A stretch of 64,000 nt of DNA from Coptis chinensis (Eukaryota > Streptophyta > Magnoliopsida > Ranunculales > Ranunculaceae): contig CM027384.1 of the NCBI GenBank assembly GCA_015680905.1, positions 77,347,501 through 77,411,500 of the forward strand, read 5' to 3'. Positions within the stretch are counted from its first letter, which is position 1, and each line of letters opens with the position of its first letter. The translations under genes and the position numbers were made by a program. This document shows, one piece after another, positions 55,587 to 64,000 of the stretch. The notes beneath the pieces are model-generated. The model did no database searches. It was not told where the DNA came from and worked only from the letters and a program-made list of their open reading frames with translations.

Positions 55587-56753
55587 CAGTGCCAGCTCAA
55601 CCTTTAGGCAGCTGCCTTAAGGCCTCAAATTTGGAAGGCCTCATATTCCCTAATTTATCCACATATTTGTTTATCATTACCTAATTTTATAAAGAAAAAA
55701 ACACCAAAAAAGGATATGATAATCAATTTGTTTACAAATGGGTTTTCTATCCTCGCACTAAATTTCAAAGTGAATTAATTTGGAGTGTATACAATCCAAT
55801 AGTCCACCGCACAAATGACATCTCGAAGTATTAATATGAATTCAATGGCTACAAGCGCGTAGTAATTTCAGTTTTTGTAAGAGTGTGCTAATTTAATCAA
55901 ATTGTATCATTGGAAGAATAAAAACAAATGGGGAAATCCCACATTTAGTGAAAGAATCTCCACATTCTATGCCTTTTCTTCTTCTCTCTTAATTAATCTG
56001 TCTTAATTAAAGAAACTACCATTACACTTCTTTCATTAAATATTTCTCTCTCACTTGTTCTATTTCACCAATTTCAAGTTTAACCATTTGTCAATTTCGC
56101 TCTTTGAGTTTTAAACGGTTAATCATCAATTCATCATCTAAAACTCACAGTTCTTGCGAAACTTGATTTTTTTTTTTAATTTTAATATGAATCTATTATT
56201 TTATCTTGCCCGTTATATGGACTCCACTTATACGAACTCCAAAGAAACTCCACCATGAAAAACAATGAATTAGAAGCTAATTTTTTGGTGGAGATGTTCT
56301 TCCTACATTATAGATCATCCTTAGAAAAAAATCAACACATTTGAAGATGTCTAAACGTATCAAAATTTGCTTACAGTGTTATAAAATTATCCAACGGTCC
56401 AAATTTTTTAAATTTGAAAACAACTTTTGACAAGGTTAAACATTTTCATTTGGGCTGATTTTTTGTAGGAAAATTCTCTATTATAAGAAGACTATCTTCA
56501 TAAAAAATCAGCCCTCAATTCATCTTATAAATCCACTTTTGGTGGTGGAGTTCATATAACGGGCTCGTTTATTTATTTATAGTTTTGACGTTTATTTGGT
56601 TACGTTATCGTCGTTTTCGTTTGATTTGCATCTTCATACTAGATTTTGGCTCTTAATTAATTTATGATAAAATTGTGAACATATAGTGAATTTTTTTGGT
56701 GATAATAGATGGCCTAGGAAATAAATGCCACATCTTGGCTTGAGCCGACCTTG
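55587..56753. mobile_element. Probable hAT-like element, decayed
   Basis: The left end CAGTGCCAGCTCAA (55587) and right end TTGAGCCGACCTTG (to 56753) are imperfect inverse copies (10 of 14 bases). CAGTGCCGGCTCAAG is a common plant hAT terminus, and the left end is followed by the usual CTTTAGGCAGCTGCC..AAGGC. No 8-bp target duplication is left. There is no transposase frame. Confidence 0.45.
56208..56564. mobile_element. Small MITE-like inverted repeat element (357 bp)
   Basis: GCCCGTTATATGGACTCCAC (56208) is inverse to GTGGAGTTCATATAACGGGC (to 56564) with one mismatch. Further in, ATCAGCCC-type blocks pair partly. It sits inside the hAT-like element. There is no coding capacity. Confidence 0.65.
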
Positions 56754-56930
56754 ACAAAACCACAAAAGATCAATAAAGATTCAATCTTTAAATGGTTTCC
56801 CTAACAAAAATGAAATGATTAGAAAATTTCTAAAGTCACAAACAATAACTCAAAATAAAAGACTTATCTTTTTAATTGTCGTATGAAAACATTATCCTCT
56901 GTTATACTATCTAGAATCTCTTCATAAGAT

Positions 56931-57362
56931 TGTTGTAAAAGCAGTTAGATAATTGAATAAAACAAAAGGACAGAAGAAGAGTTAGATAATTGAATAAAAC
57001 AAAAGGACAGAAGAAGAACGAACTGATATACACTTTAATAGCCTACTCTACTAGAACAGCAACACAACTATCTCTGGCGGCCAAAACTTGAATGAAAGAG
57101 ATAGATTTAGGCCTCTGTAATTGAATATCTTTGGTTGATGACTACAAGCCTCTATATAGAGGTTCAAGTCACTCACAAAAAGTTAACTAACCAATGTGGG
57201 ACTAAAATAATAATATAGACTATAAAACTGGTTTCCAAGAGTTTACCAACCAATGTGGGACTATCACACAAAATCCAAAGAGATAAAAAACACACTTGTT
57301 CATCTTCTCAACCAAGCTCACATAATTAAGTAATTTGAAATATCAAAAGGAGAATTCCAACA
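56931..57362 (-). repeat. 5' LTR of the degraded copia-type element (432 bp)
   Basis: It contains a private tandem duplication (GTTAGATAATTGAATAAAAC with ACAAAAGGACAGAAGAAGA, two copies at 56944-57020). A TATA-like CTATATAGAGG lies at 57152. Confidence 0.85.
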
Positions 57363-57945
57363 TTTCATAGCCTTGCTCCATTCCACTTTATCTGGAAAGA
57401 TGAAAGCAAGAGCTTGCGTACTTCATTTATATGTTTAAGCAAAGTGAAAGTACTGAAGAACCAAAATAAAATAAAGAAATAACAACAACAGTAGCTTTAG
57501 GTGTGTAAGGTACACAACGGACTAATTCCGTACCTAGAGTGAAGATGTTAATCTGCCCGTTGGAAAGTTGGAGATGAAAGTGCTTCACATTTAAAGAACC
57601 TAGAGATCCAAAAGAGTTGGAGATCAACTTCCTTCTGTTTTAACTCTTTCCCTCTTTTCTAGTTGAATTTGCAAAGTACACAACAAAAGATGAAACTTCG
57701 ATGAAAAGAAGTTTGTCATATTACATTATAGATACTTAAAAGTTAAAACATTCATTGATGCATATATGTTTAGCTAGTTGGTTGACAATAATACGGCGTT
57801 CTCATTTTTTTTTCCGGAAACATGTACTGTTTAGTTAGTTGGTTACTCACTTGCTTTCACATCGTGATTTAAGAAAAAAATTTAATTCATTTAACTATTC
57901 AAGTAAACTAACCTCCTCTAGTATCCTAAGATCGATTCTCCGTAT
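57363..57945. other. Spacer
   Basis: No gene is recognised. A T-run lies near 57805. Confidence 0.4.
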
Positions 57946-58367
57946 CATAGTACAAAATATCAGGATATGGGTGTTTATCGATACTCAATTTCTTAATATG
58001 TAGCGTGGATATATCCCCCTCTTTGGAGATATTTTACATTGTTTGATATGCAAATATCGTTGATATATCTAAAATATCGACAAATATCATGGGTATTGTA
58101 GATATTTCTGGATATATCACGATATATCATTTATATTTATTTGAAATATAATTGTAAATATTAAATAAAATTGTTATCTAAACAAAATATCTCAAAATAT
58201 CTCAAAATATCACAATATATCCTAAAATATCATAAATATCAACGAAATATTATCGATATTTGCAATTGTATATATCTCTAAACTTATCGCGATATTTATA
58301 TATCTTTTGCTGAAATCTCAATATTTATCACGATATTTCATGATATATCGTGATAATTTGTACTATG
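57946..58367. mobile_element. MITE with ATATCG-rich interior (422 bp)
   Basis: CATAGTACAAAATATCAGGA (57946) is inverse to ATCGTGATAATTTGTACTATG (to 58367) with few mismatches. The flanks CTCCGTAT (57938-57945) and CTCCGAAT (58368-58375) look like an 8-bp target duplication with one change. The interior is filled with short ATATCG, ATATCAC and AAATATC words on both strands. There is no coding capacity. Confidence 0.75.
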
Positions 58368-59031
58368 CTCCGAATTACATATCTGTCACCAAGTTTACTC
58401 GTGACGCCAAATAGGCCCATGAACTTGCTAAAAGGGCCTTAATAAGCCGAGCCATGGGTTATCCACCAATTTCTACTTCTAGTTCTAGTTCTTGTACACT
58501 TCTCTACACTATATATCATATACTAGCCATGCAACCCGACCTGCGGTCGAGCCTGCTATTTTTTAAACCTATCATGTGGATCTGTTACTTTTAATTGGGC
58601 TTTTATGTTATTCAATTTCTATTTAACTTTAACGGGGGTTGGCCATTTTTTATTTTGGGCTTTAGGCCTTAGTCCAATTTTATTTGTATGTTACTACGGT
58701 TATTACCAAGTGTTACATATGTAAGAAAAGATAGCACGTGTACACATTTTGGATAAATGTTTTTGAGGATGTTTTGAGTAAAAAACCTTCAGTTATCTTA
58801 TCCCCCATTTTTTATCTCTTTAATTTAGCACTGAATTTTCATTAAAAAGTGAACTCTCCATAAATTCTTTTTCAATATAATCACTTCTGAAACGAAAATT
58901 GAAATTAATGGTGGAAAAATAAAATTGAAATTAATGATGGTAAATTTATTGGAAATGAGGGTGGTTGAACTATTGGAATTTGAGAATCGATGATGAAAGT
59001 TGCAGTAACTTTGAAGAACCATATGTTGGAG
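58368..59031. other. Spacer, no gene recognised
   Basis: A short hairpin CGACCTGCGGTCG lies at about 58540. Frames here are short and without domains. Confidence 0.4.
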
Positions 59032-59422
59032 AAGGAATTATTATCAATTCTTCAAATACTGCAGTTGGGCTTAACAGTAATGGCTTGCTCTCCAAAGATG
59101 CCACTTCCAAAGTGATAGAGTAGGCTGGGAATACAGGACATGGAAGGAAGAAGGTATTTCAGTTTCTCAACTATCTCGCGTTGCATAGCCATGGAATCTT
59201 CTCTAACATATGTTTTTTTTCCTTTAGGTTAACTGCAATCTGCGAGATTGGCTTTTTGCTCGCCAACGCTATTGGGGAGAGCCTTTTCTAGTAGCTTTCC
59301 TGGATAGTACAACTGAAATTTTCTCGCTTCCCAAAACTGAACTGCCTATTATTTTACCTGAGTTAGATGATTTTACTCCAACTGGAATGGGAGAACCACC
59401 ATTGGCAAAAGCTGTCTCTTGA
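59032..59422 (+). pseudogene. Organellar leucyl-tRNA synthetase fragment, two exon pieces
   Basis: 59032-59153 reads a decayed GLNSNGLLSKDATSKVIE, then a stop where W is expected, then AGNTGHGRKK. A GT..AG intron of 74 bp (59154-59227) follows. 59228-59422 reads VNCNLRDWLFARQRYWGEPF, FLDSTTEIFSLPKTELP and LPELDDFTPTGMGEPPLAKA, ending in TGA where the family has W (AVSW). RDWLFARQRYWGEP is a signature of bacterial-type LeuRS just before the editing region, which in plants serves chloroplast and mitochondrion. The rest of the gene is absent. The kept intron shows it came by DNA duplication or transposon capture, not from mRNA. Confidence 0.9.
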
Positions 59423-60837
59423 GTATGTACTAATTATGTGGAACATACTTTATCTACTTGTTGTATTTGTAGTTGTGGTTGATTCCATGTTCGTGAGTTT
59501 GAAGAACTTCAAGGTTTAGTGTAGACATAGTATATTTAGACGTAGAACTTCGTCATACACGTTCAAGAACTTAAAGATATTGGATTTTCAGCTATATCTA
59601 AAAGTTAGTTGACTTGTTCTCGAGTGTATACAATATGTAATTAGATGGTAAAATCTAAACTATTTAACCTATCATGGTTACTTACATCTGCGGACATCCA
59701 TTAGGCCTTTATTAAATATATTTAATAAAAATTAGTATGAGCTACTGAACTTAGCAAAATCAATTGTATCATTTGCTTTACTAAGTTTAACAAAAGTAGA
59801 TATTCATCTTGATGGATTCCATTATAAAAAATAAAAATTTATTTAGATGAAATGATATTGATTACAATTTCAATATGTATCTTCATTCAAGCATTCTTTG
59901 TTTCAATGCCTTCTTTTTCTACTCTCCGATTGTCAGCGTTGCTGTTTTCTCTCCCTTGTTAAGATAGTTGTATAAATACTTCGTTGAATAAATACTGATA
60001 CTGATCTTCTCTGTCTATTTGTGAATCTATTTCTAATACATATGTAAATGTTAATTGGTTAGAAACTATAATTAAAAATTATTTGTGAAAATAACATGTG
60101 GCATATCTTCTTCTTCTTGTTCCAAATATAATGAATTGAGTAGTCAAGGTAATCCATTGTTTGAATATGATGAAAATTTAATGTGAAAAAGTCTTTGATG
60201 TACTTTGAACAACAGGTATAGTGTTGTATTTATAGATTTTCTTTTAGGTATTGTTTTAGAAGTTAAGTGAAACACAAATTGTTAAGAGTTATCTAAAAGG
60301 AAATTCATGCAAAACAGACTTCTATCTTTAGAGTTATGCAAAATGAAAATTTCATAGGTTTTCTTTTAGGTATTGTTTTAGAAGTTGAGTGAAACACAAA
60401 TTGTTAAGAGTTATCTAAAAGAAAATTTATGCAAAACAGACTTCTATGTTTAGAGTTTTGCAAAATGGATTGAGATTTCTGAATTAAGAATGAACATAAT
60501 TTTGTGAATTCTAAACTGCTAGTAATTTAGACGGTTTCCTAATTATGATTGGCCCTTTGGGAAAGAGAAGCTTTTTATGGTAGTGGACGTATTTGTTGTT
60601 GAAAAGTTTGTTATTGGATAAGTTGGAGTGTTACAAATAAATTGATGTTATAGGAAAATAAGCAAACACATTTGAAAATTTAATCAAACTTGATTGGTAG
60701 TTGAATTGAATGAATTCTCTCTTGAAATAACTATTAAACGAACAAATAAATGAAAATTACTCTTAAAATAATTTGAGTAAACAAATGAACTAACAACTTA
60801 TTCTAAAATCATAGTAAACATCGATGATTTGTTTAAT
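59423..60837. other. Spacer with a 122-bp tandem duplication
   Basis: No gene is recognised. CTTTTAGGTATTGTTTTAGA starts at 60241 and 60363, and the 122-bp unit is repeated once with few differences. A related block (CTTTTAGGTTTTGTTTTAGA) lies upstream of the next gene at about 61563. Confidence 0.5.
60228..60475. repeat. 122-bp tandem duplication
   Basis: Units share GAAACACAAATTGTTAAGAG and AAAACAGACTTCTAT. Confidence 0.9.
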
Positions 60838-61263
60838 TTATTCATCTTCGTTGTCGATTATGCATATCGAATTGTCAATACTACCATATGACATTACTAA
60901 TTTTCTTTCCAAACTCTTTTTTGTCTCAATCAAACTACATATTATTTTTTCTTGATCTTTATTAATCCCAATGTAGTGTTTGAGAAGATCATAATTGCTG
61001 TCATATATCTGTAATTTGTTGTAGACATCTTGTAAGTACTTTATTGCATTTTTTGCTGCTGACTGTTTTGAATCAATCCTCGTACATTTTCTTTCTCCAA
61101 GAATCTTTTGAGTATAACTTTTGTATGTAGTGATCTCAATTTCGACCCATGCTTCAAATTGATTGTTTTCATTAAACTTTACTCCATAGACTGCTTCAGG
61201 TGTGTTAATTTTCTTGAGTGTTCTTTTCAGTACACTTTTGAATGAAACTGGAACAATTGTCAT
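60838..61263 (-). CDS. Small protein with a dsRNA-binding-like domain
   Basis: From the ATG at 61263 the frame is open for 141 codons to TAA at 60838. An acceptor-like TTTTGCAG ends just upstream (61268), so a 5' exon, perhaps untranslated, lies between about 61525 and 61300. A TATA box is at 61549-61556. Residues 8-75 fit a dsRNA-binding fold: KSVLKRTLKKINTPEAVYGV, strands with FEAWVEIEI, then RIDSKQSAAKNAIKYLQDVY, matching the SK..A...AA...L last helix. The basic KK/K motif of that helix is weak (SKQS). The rest is acidic at the end (IIDNEDE). I cannot assign it to a named family. The frame is intact. Confidence 0.6.
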   Translation of the reverse strand: MTIVPVSFKSVLKRTLKKINTPEAVYGVKFNENNQFEAWVEIEITTYKSYTQKILGERKCTRIDSKQSAAKNAIKYLQDVYNKLQIYDSNYDLLKHYIGINKDQEKIICSLIETKKSLERKLVMSYGSIDNSICIIDNEDE

Positions 61264-61548
61264 TGTCTGCAAAACAAATCAATTTGTAATTAAAATAAAT
61301 GTAACAATATATGTATTGTTTATATAAACTCTAACACATAACTATTTTTTGAAAAACATAAGAAAAAAATAAGAGAAGTTATAGGTGCTAAGTAGAAGAG
61401 ATGATATTTTTTTCTCTGGCTAAAGCACGAAAAAAATGAATAGAAGATATATGTGTGAAGTAAAAGATACGACCTTTTTTCTTTGGCTTGAAAACAGAGA
61501 TTAATGAGCAAAATTTTATGAATGATTATTGGCGTATGTATAATTCTG

Positions 61549-61556
61549 TATTTATA
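61549..61556 (-). promoter_or_regulatory. TATA box of the dsRBM-like gene
   Basis: TATAAATA on the minus strand. Transcription would start near 61525. Confidence 0.5.
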
Positions 61557-62979
61557 GGATTCCTTTTAGGTTTTGTTTTAGATCAGTCTGGTATAAGAGC
61601 ACCTGATTAACCTCAAATTAAGTTGTCATGGCTCTGATACCAAACAAAGAAAGAATGTTGTTTCCATATATAGATAGTAGTATGTACATACTACTTGTGG
61701 ACTATGTTCATTTATTTTTAAATCTTACTGCTGTTATGAAATCTAAAATATGCAGTTGAGCAAACCAGGTTTTAGTGATGAATTTGACTCGATGAGAAAG
61801 AGCTCTTTATGTGCTCTCACTTTATCACGATCAGAAATGCGGGAAACTTTGATTGGTTGAAGCCAGTCCATGAAGATTTTCTATTTTCTTATGTGTTATT
61901 CCCCTCTATCGTCGGTAAGTAATCAGTATCTCAACAATTGAACATTTCTTTTAAGCTTATCTTGTAGCTTATACGTTTCTTGAAAATTTCTTTCAAATCC
62001 CAAGGATTTGTTACTTGGTCAAAGATATTTGTGACACTTTAAGATGTTTGTATTGAGTGCACCAAGTGAGGCTAACTTTAGAATTCTGGAACACCAATTC
62101 AAAATCAATTGATTTATGAAGACAATTGGAAGTCTACACCTCTACAATGGGTCAGTTTGTGATTAAATTCTTAGGTTAGTCTGCCACACTACTAATTTTT
62201 CTTATTTCTCTAATTGTTACTCTTTTCTTCTGATTCTTCTATGCTTTTTTTTTTTTTATTCTTCAGTCAATTTTTTACTCATTTTTTCTTTTGTGCTCGT
62301 CCTATGACCGGGGTTATTTTTTTGTCTTTTTAGTGGATGTTAAGTTAGAATCATTCGTCTACTAAGGAAAATAATGTAATTAGCAACTAACTGAACCACC
62401 AATTTAAGTTCCTATATTTGAAGATACACATGCTGATATTGGTTGAAAATATAAATATTGAGAATACATTTGTTTAGTTTCAGAGGAATTCACATCTGAA
62501 TTTTAACCAAAGTGTAGTGCAAACTATCTTCAATATTAAAATTGATGAATTGTATCTGCCTTCAATCAAACTTAAATGGCTAAGAGAATTGAGTAACCTA
62601 ACCAAAGTACATAAAATGATAAAATGCTTGAAATGATATGAATCAAAAACAATATAATGAAAAAGAAATTGGTGCAAAACATTAAAATTTAATTTAATAT
62701 TCAAACACAATCCATAATAATAATAATAATAATAATAAAAATAAAAGTCTAACAATCAAATATACTAATCATTGTCCCATTTTTTTTTTGGACTTCCTAA
62801 TTAATGCATCTGCTGCAATATTGTTCTAAGCAAAGAGTATCACTCCTCAAGCTCATCTTTCTGAAACAATTAAATCGGTTATTTAATTGTAAATGGATCA
62901 TAGCACTATAATGAAAAAAAAAATCAATCATGTACTTTGTTTACCTTGAATTTCAAGCTTTTGCAAGCTTTTTTTATTA
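61557..62979. other. Spacer, no gene recognised
   Basis: It contains a copia-type primer-binding-site-like word on the minus strand (TGGTATCAGAGCCATG, 61627-61642) without a recognisable LTR, a T-run at about 62248, an ATA microsatellite at 62714, and the probable 3' UTR of the next gene. An acceptor-like TTGTTTCAG on the minus strand near 62862 could end an intron in that UTR. Confidence 0.4.
62714..62746. repeat. ATA microsatellite
   Basis: About eight ATA units followed by AAAATAAAA. Confidence 0.9.
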
Positions 62980-63803
62980 TTATTTTGGTGTTTCTTCTGG
63001 AGGTTCTGCTTTAATGGTCTTTTTAGTCTTCCATTCCTGAATGTTGCACACAATATTGTTAATTTTTTTGGGTAATTTTAATGAAAGTTAGAAATTTACT
63101 TTTCTAATGAATAGATTTACCTTTTTTATTGAATCAGTTGGTGTGAATTGATCTGAATTTGATTCCTGCATTAATAGATGTAAAACCCAAAAAATTTAAA
63201 AAGTGGTACAATAATTGTTTTGTGTAAGATATGATAGTAAAGTTGAATAGTACCTTTTCCGTGAGATCAATAATTTGTGATGGTGTCATAGTAGTTTTCT
63301 CAGGGGTTGATAGCTCCAAAGATGTTTGGCTTGATTCTGATTTCTGTTAAATAAATAAAAGAACAAAAAATTGGTCCGTCTTATAGTACCACAGTGATTT
63401 GACGTTGTCATTATAGACTCTTGAAACCTTAGCTTTGCACATGTATGATTTCTCCTATTGACAAATAAAATTAATTCATTTAGATTGTTTTCTAATATCA
63501 TTTTTTAAGTAAAATAGGTAATTAGACGTTCTTACCTTTACAGTGTTATCCAAATCCATTATTTCTGCCAAGGTTTGAAACTTTTCTTCTTTTTTTATTT
63601 GGAGTGAATTTATATTTCCTCCCTGCACTTCTGCTGCTTCCGTCTTGATTTGCAGCGCTCTGCATGTTAAATGATTAAAATAAGGTGTAAACGTTGTTGT
63701 CTTTCTATACATTAAAAAAAAACTTAAATAAATCTTACCTCTCTATAATGGATTCCACTTCTGGAATTTCAAGATTTGTATATATCTTGGTAGCGAATGT
63801 TGA
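62980..63803 (-). CDS. 3' exons of an RPA/OB-fold-like gene, running off the right edge
   Basis: Five exons with canonical sites: 63803-63739, 63659-63536, 63343-63254, 63165-63121 and 63036-62980 (stop TAA). Phases agree across all junctions (2/1 at the first, then 0), giving about 126 residues. The first exon reads STFATKIYTNLEIPEVESI, which resembles the ATK..(I/L)N..IPEV segment ending the OB-fold domain of plant replication protein A 70-like proteins. The rest is a charged tail with two KxE sites (IKTE, IKKE, IKAEPP) that look like sumoylation consensus. Upstream exons lie beyond 63900. The frame is intact, so it is likely a working gene. The family assignment rests on one short block. 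Confidence 0.55.
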
Positions 63804-64000
63804 CTGGAGATAATAACCTAGCCAGGTTTAAATATTAGCTAGTATTGTAACTTATTTTGATAAACAAAACCAAAATTATTTATGTGTAAAGAAGTAATTA
63901 CTCTTAAAGTTTTTAACAGAAGTTGACGTCACTATCAAGACATATACTTTGTCTGGTGAACAAAATCATGTGGAATTTGATCCATAGTACGGCCCCACAA

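Larger units (their letters stand above)
53423..57362 (-). mobile_element. Ty1/copia-type element, minus strand, degraded, with nested DNA elements
   Basis: LTRs lie at 56931-57362 (5') and 53423-53850 (3'). On the minus strand they begin TGTTGGAATTCTCC and end CTTTTACAACA. They share long stretches but show many differences, so the insertion is old. GTCCCACATTGG blocks occur twice in each. The interior keeps a decayed RNase H (about 54560-54860). A hAT-like element (55587-56753) and a MITE inside it (56208-56564) lie in the interior. No clear 5-bp target duplication was found. Confidence 0.8.

Noticed and set aside
58530..58550. Short hairpin as a terminator
   Set aside because: Hairpin terminators are not expected in plant nuclear genes, and no gene ends here.
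61627..61642. Copia primer-binding-site word TGGTATCAGAGCCATG on the minus strand
   Set aside because: No LTR end of the form ...CA next to it and no gag or pol; kept only as a note within the spacer.

Overview
This is nuclear DNA from a flowering plant. The best evidence is a two-exon WUSCHEL-related homeobox gene of the WOX5/WOX7 type (positions 23725-24465, minus strand), a split NRT1/PTR-family (NPF) transporter, an intron-bearing organellar leucyl-tRNA synthetase fragment, AT-rich intergenic DNA, and many plant-specific transposable elements. The WOX5 protein and the element types suggest a eudicot. I cannot name the family. I see no CRISPR array, rRNA or convincing tRNA gene.

Layout: 1-10241 is a degenerate minus-strand Athila-type Ty3/gypsy element (gag, protease and env-position ORF remain; RT, RNase H and integrase are gone). 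A hAT element sits inside its env-position ORF, and a LINE-like retroposon sits inside the hAT. 10304-14373 is a mosaic of a copia fragment and two more Athila-type LTRs, one of which ends exactly where a minus-strand LINE (14374 to about 17300) is cut off. A long-hairpin MITE (18198-18607) and a copia element with identical 143-bp LTRs (18778-23127) precede WOX5.

27720-42126 holds the remains of NPF transporter genes on the minus strand: a small second copy at 27720-27895 and a larger pseudogene whose exons are spread over 29201-42126. The larger one carries stops and an 8-bp duplication. One intron holds a MITE that was itself entered by a non-autonomous copia-type element with a minisatellite. 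One exon is split by a 7.7-kb Tat-type Ty3/gypsy element with an exact 5-bp target duplication.

42464-53212 holds two PIF/Harbinger-type units. The first has a Myb/NAM-associated ORF and a DDE transposase. The second has matching terminal inverted repeats and a TTA target duplication, but carries a plant mobile domain (PMD) gene instead of a transposase and is interrupted by a 3.5-kb solo LTR. This PMD-carrying unit is the best candidate for something undescribed. 53423-57362 is a copia-type element with nested DNA transposons. 57946-64000 holds a MITE, the leucyl-tRNA synthetase fragment, a small intact gene with a dsRNA-binding-like domain, and the 3' exons of an RPA/OB-fold-like gene that runs off the right edge.

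Only WOX5, the dsRBM-like gene and the RPA-like gene look like working host genes. Everything else recognisable is a transposon or a pseudogene. Family names come from reading motifs by eye; no search was run.
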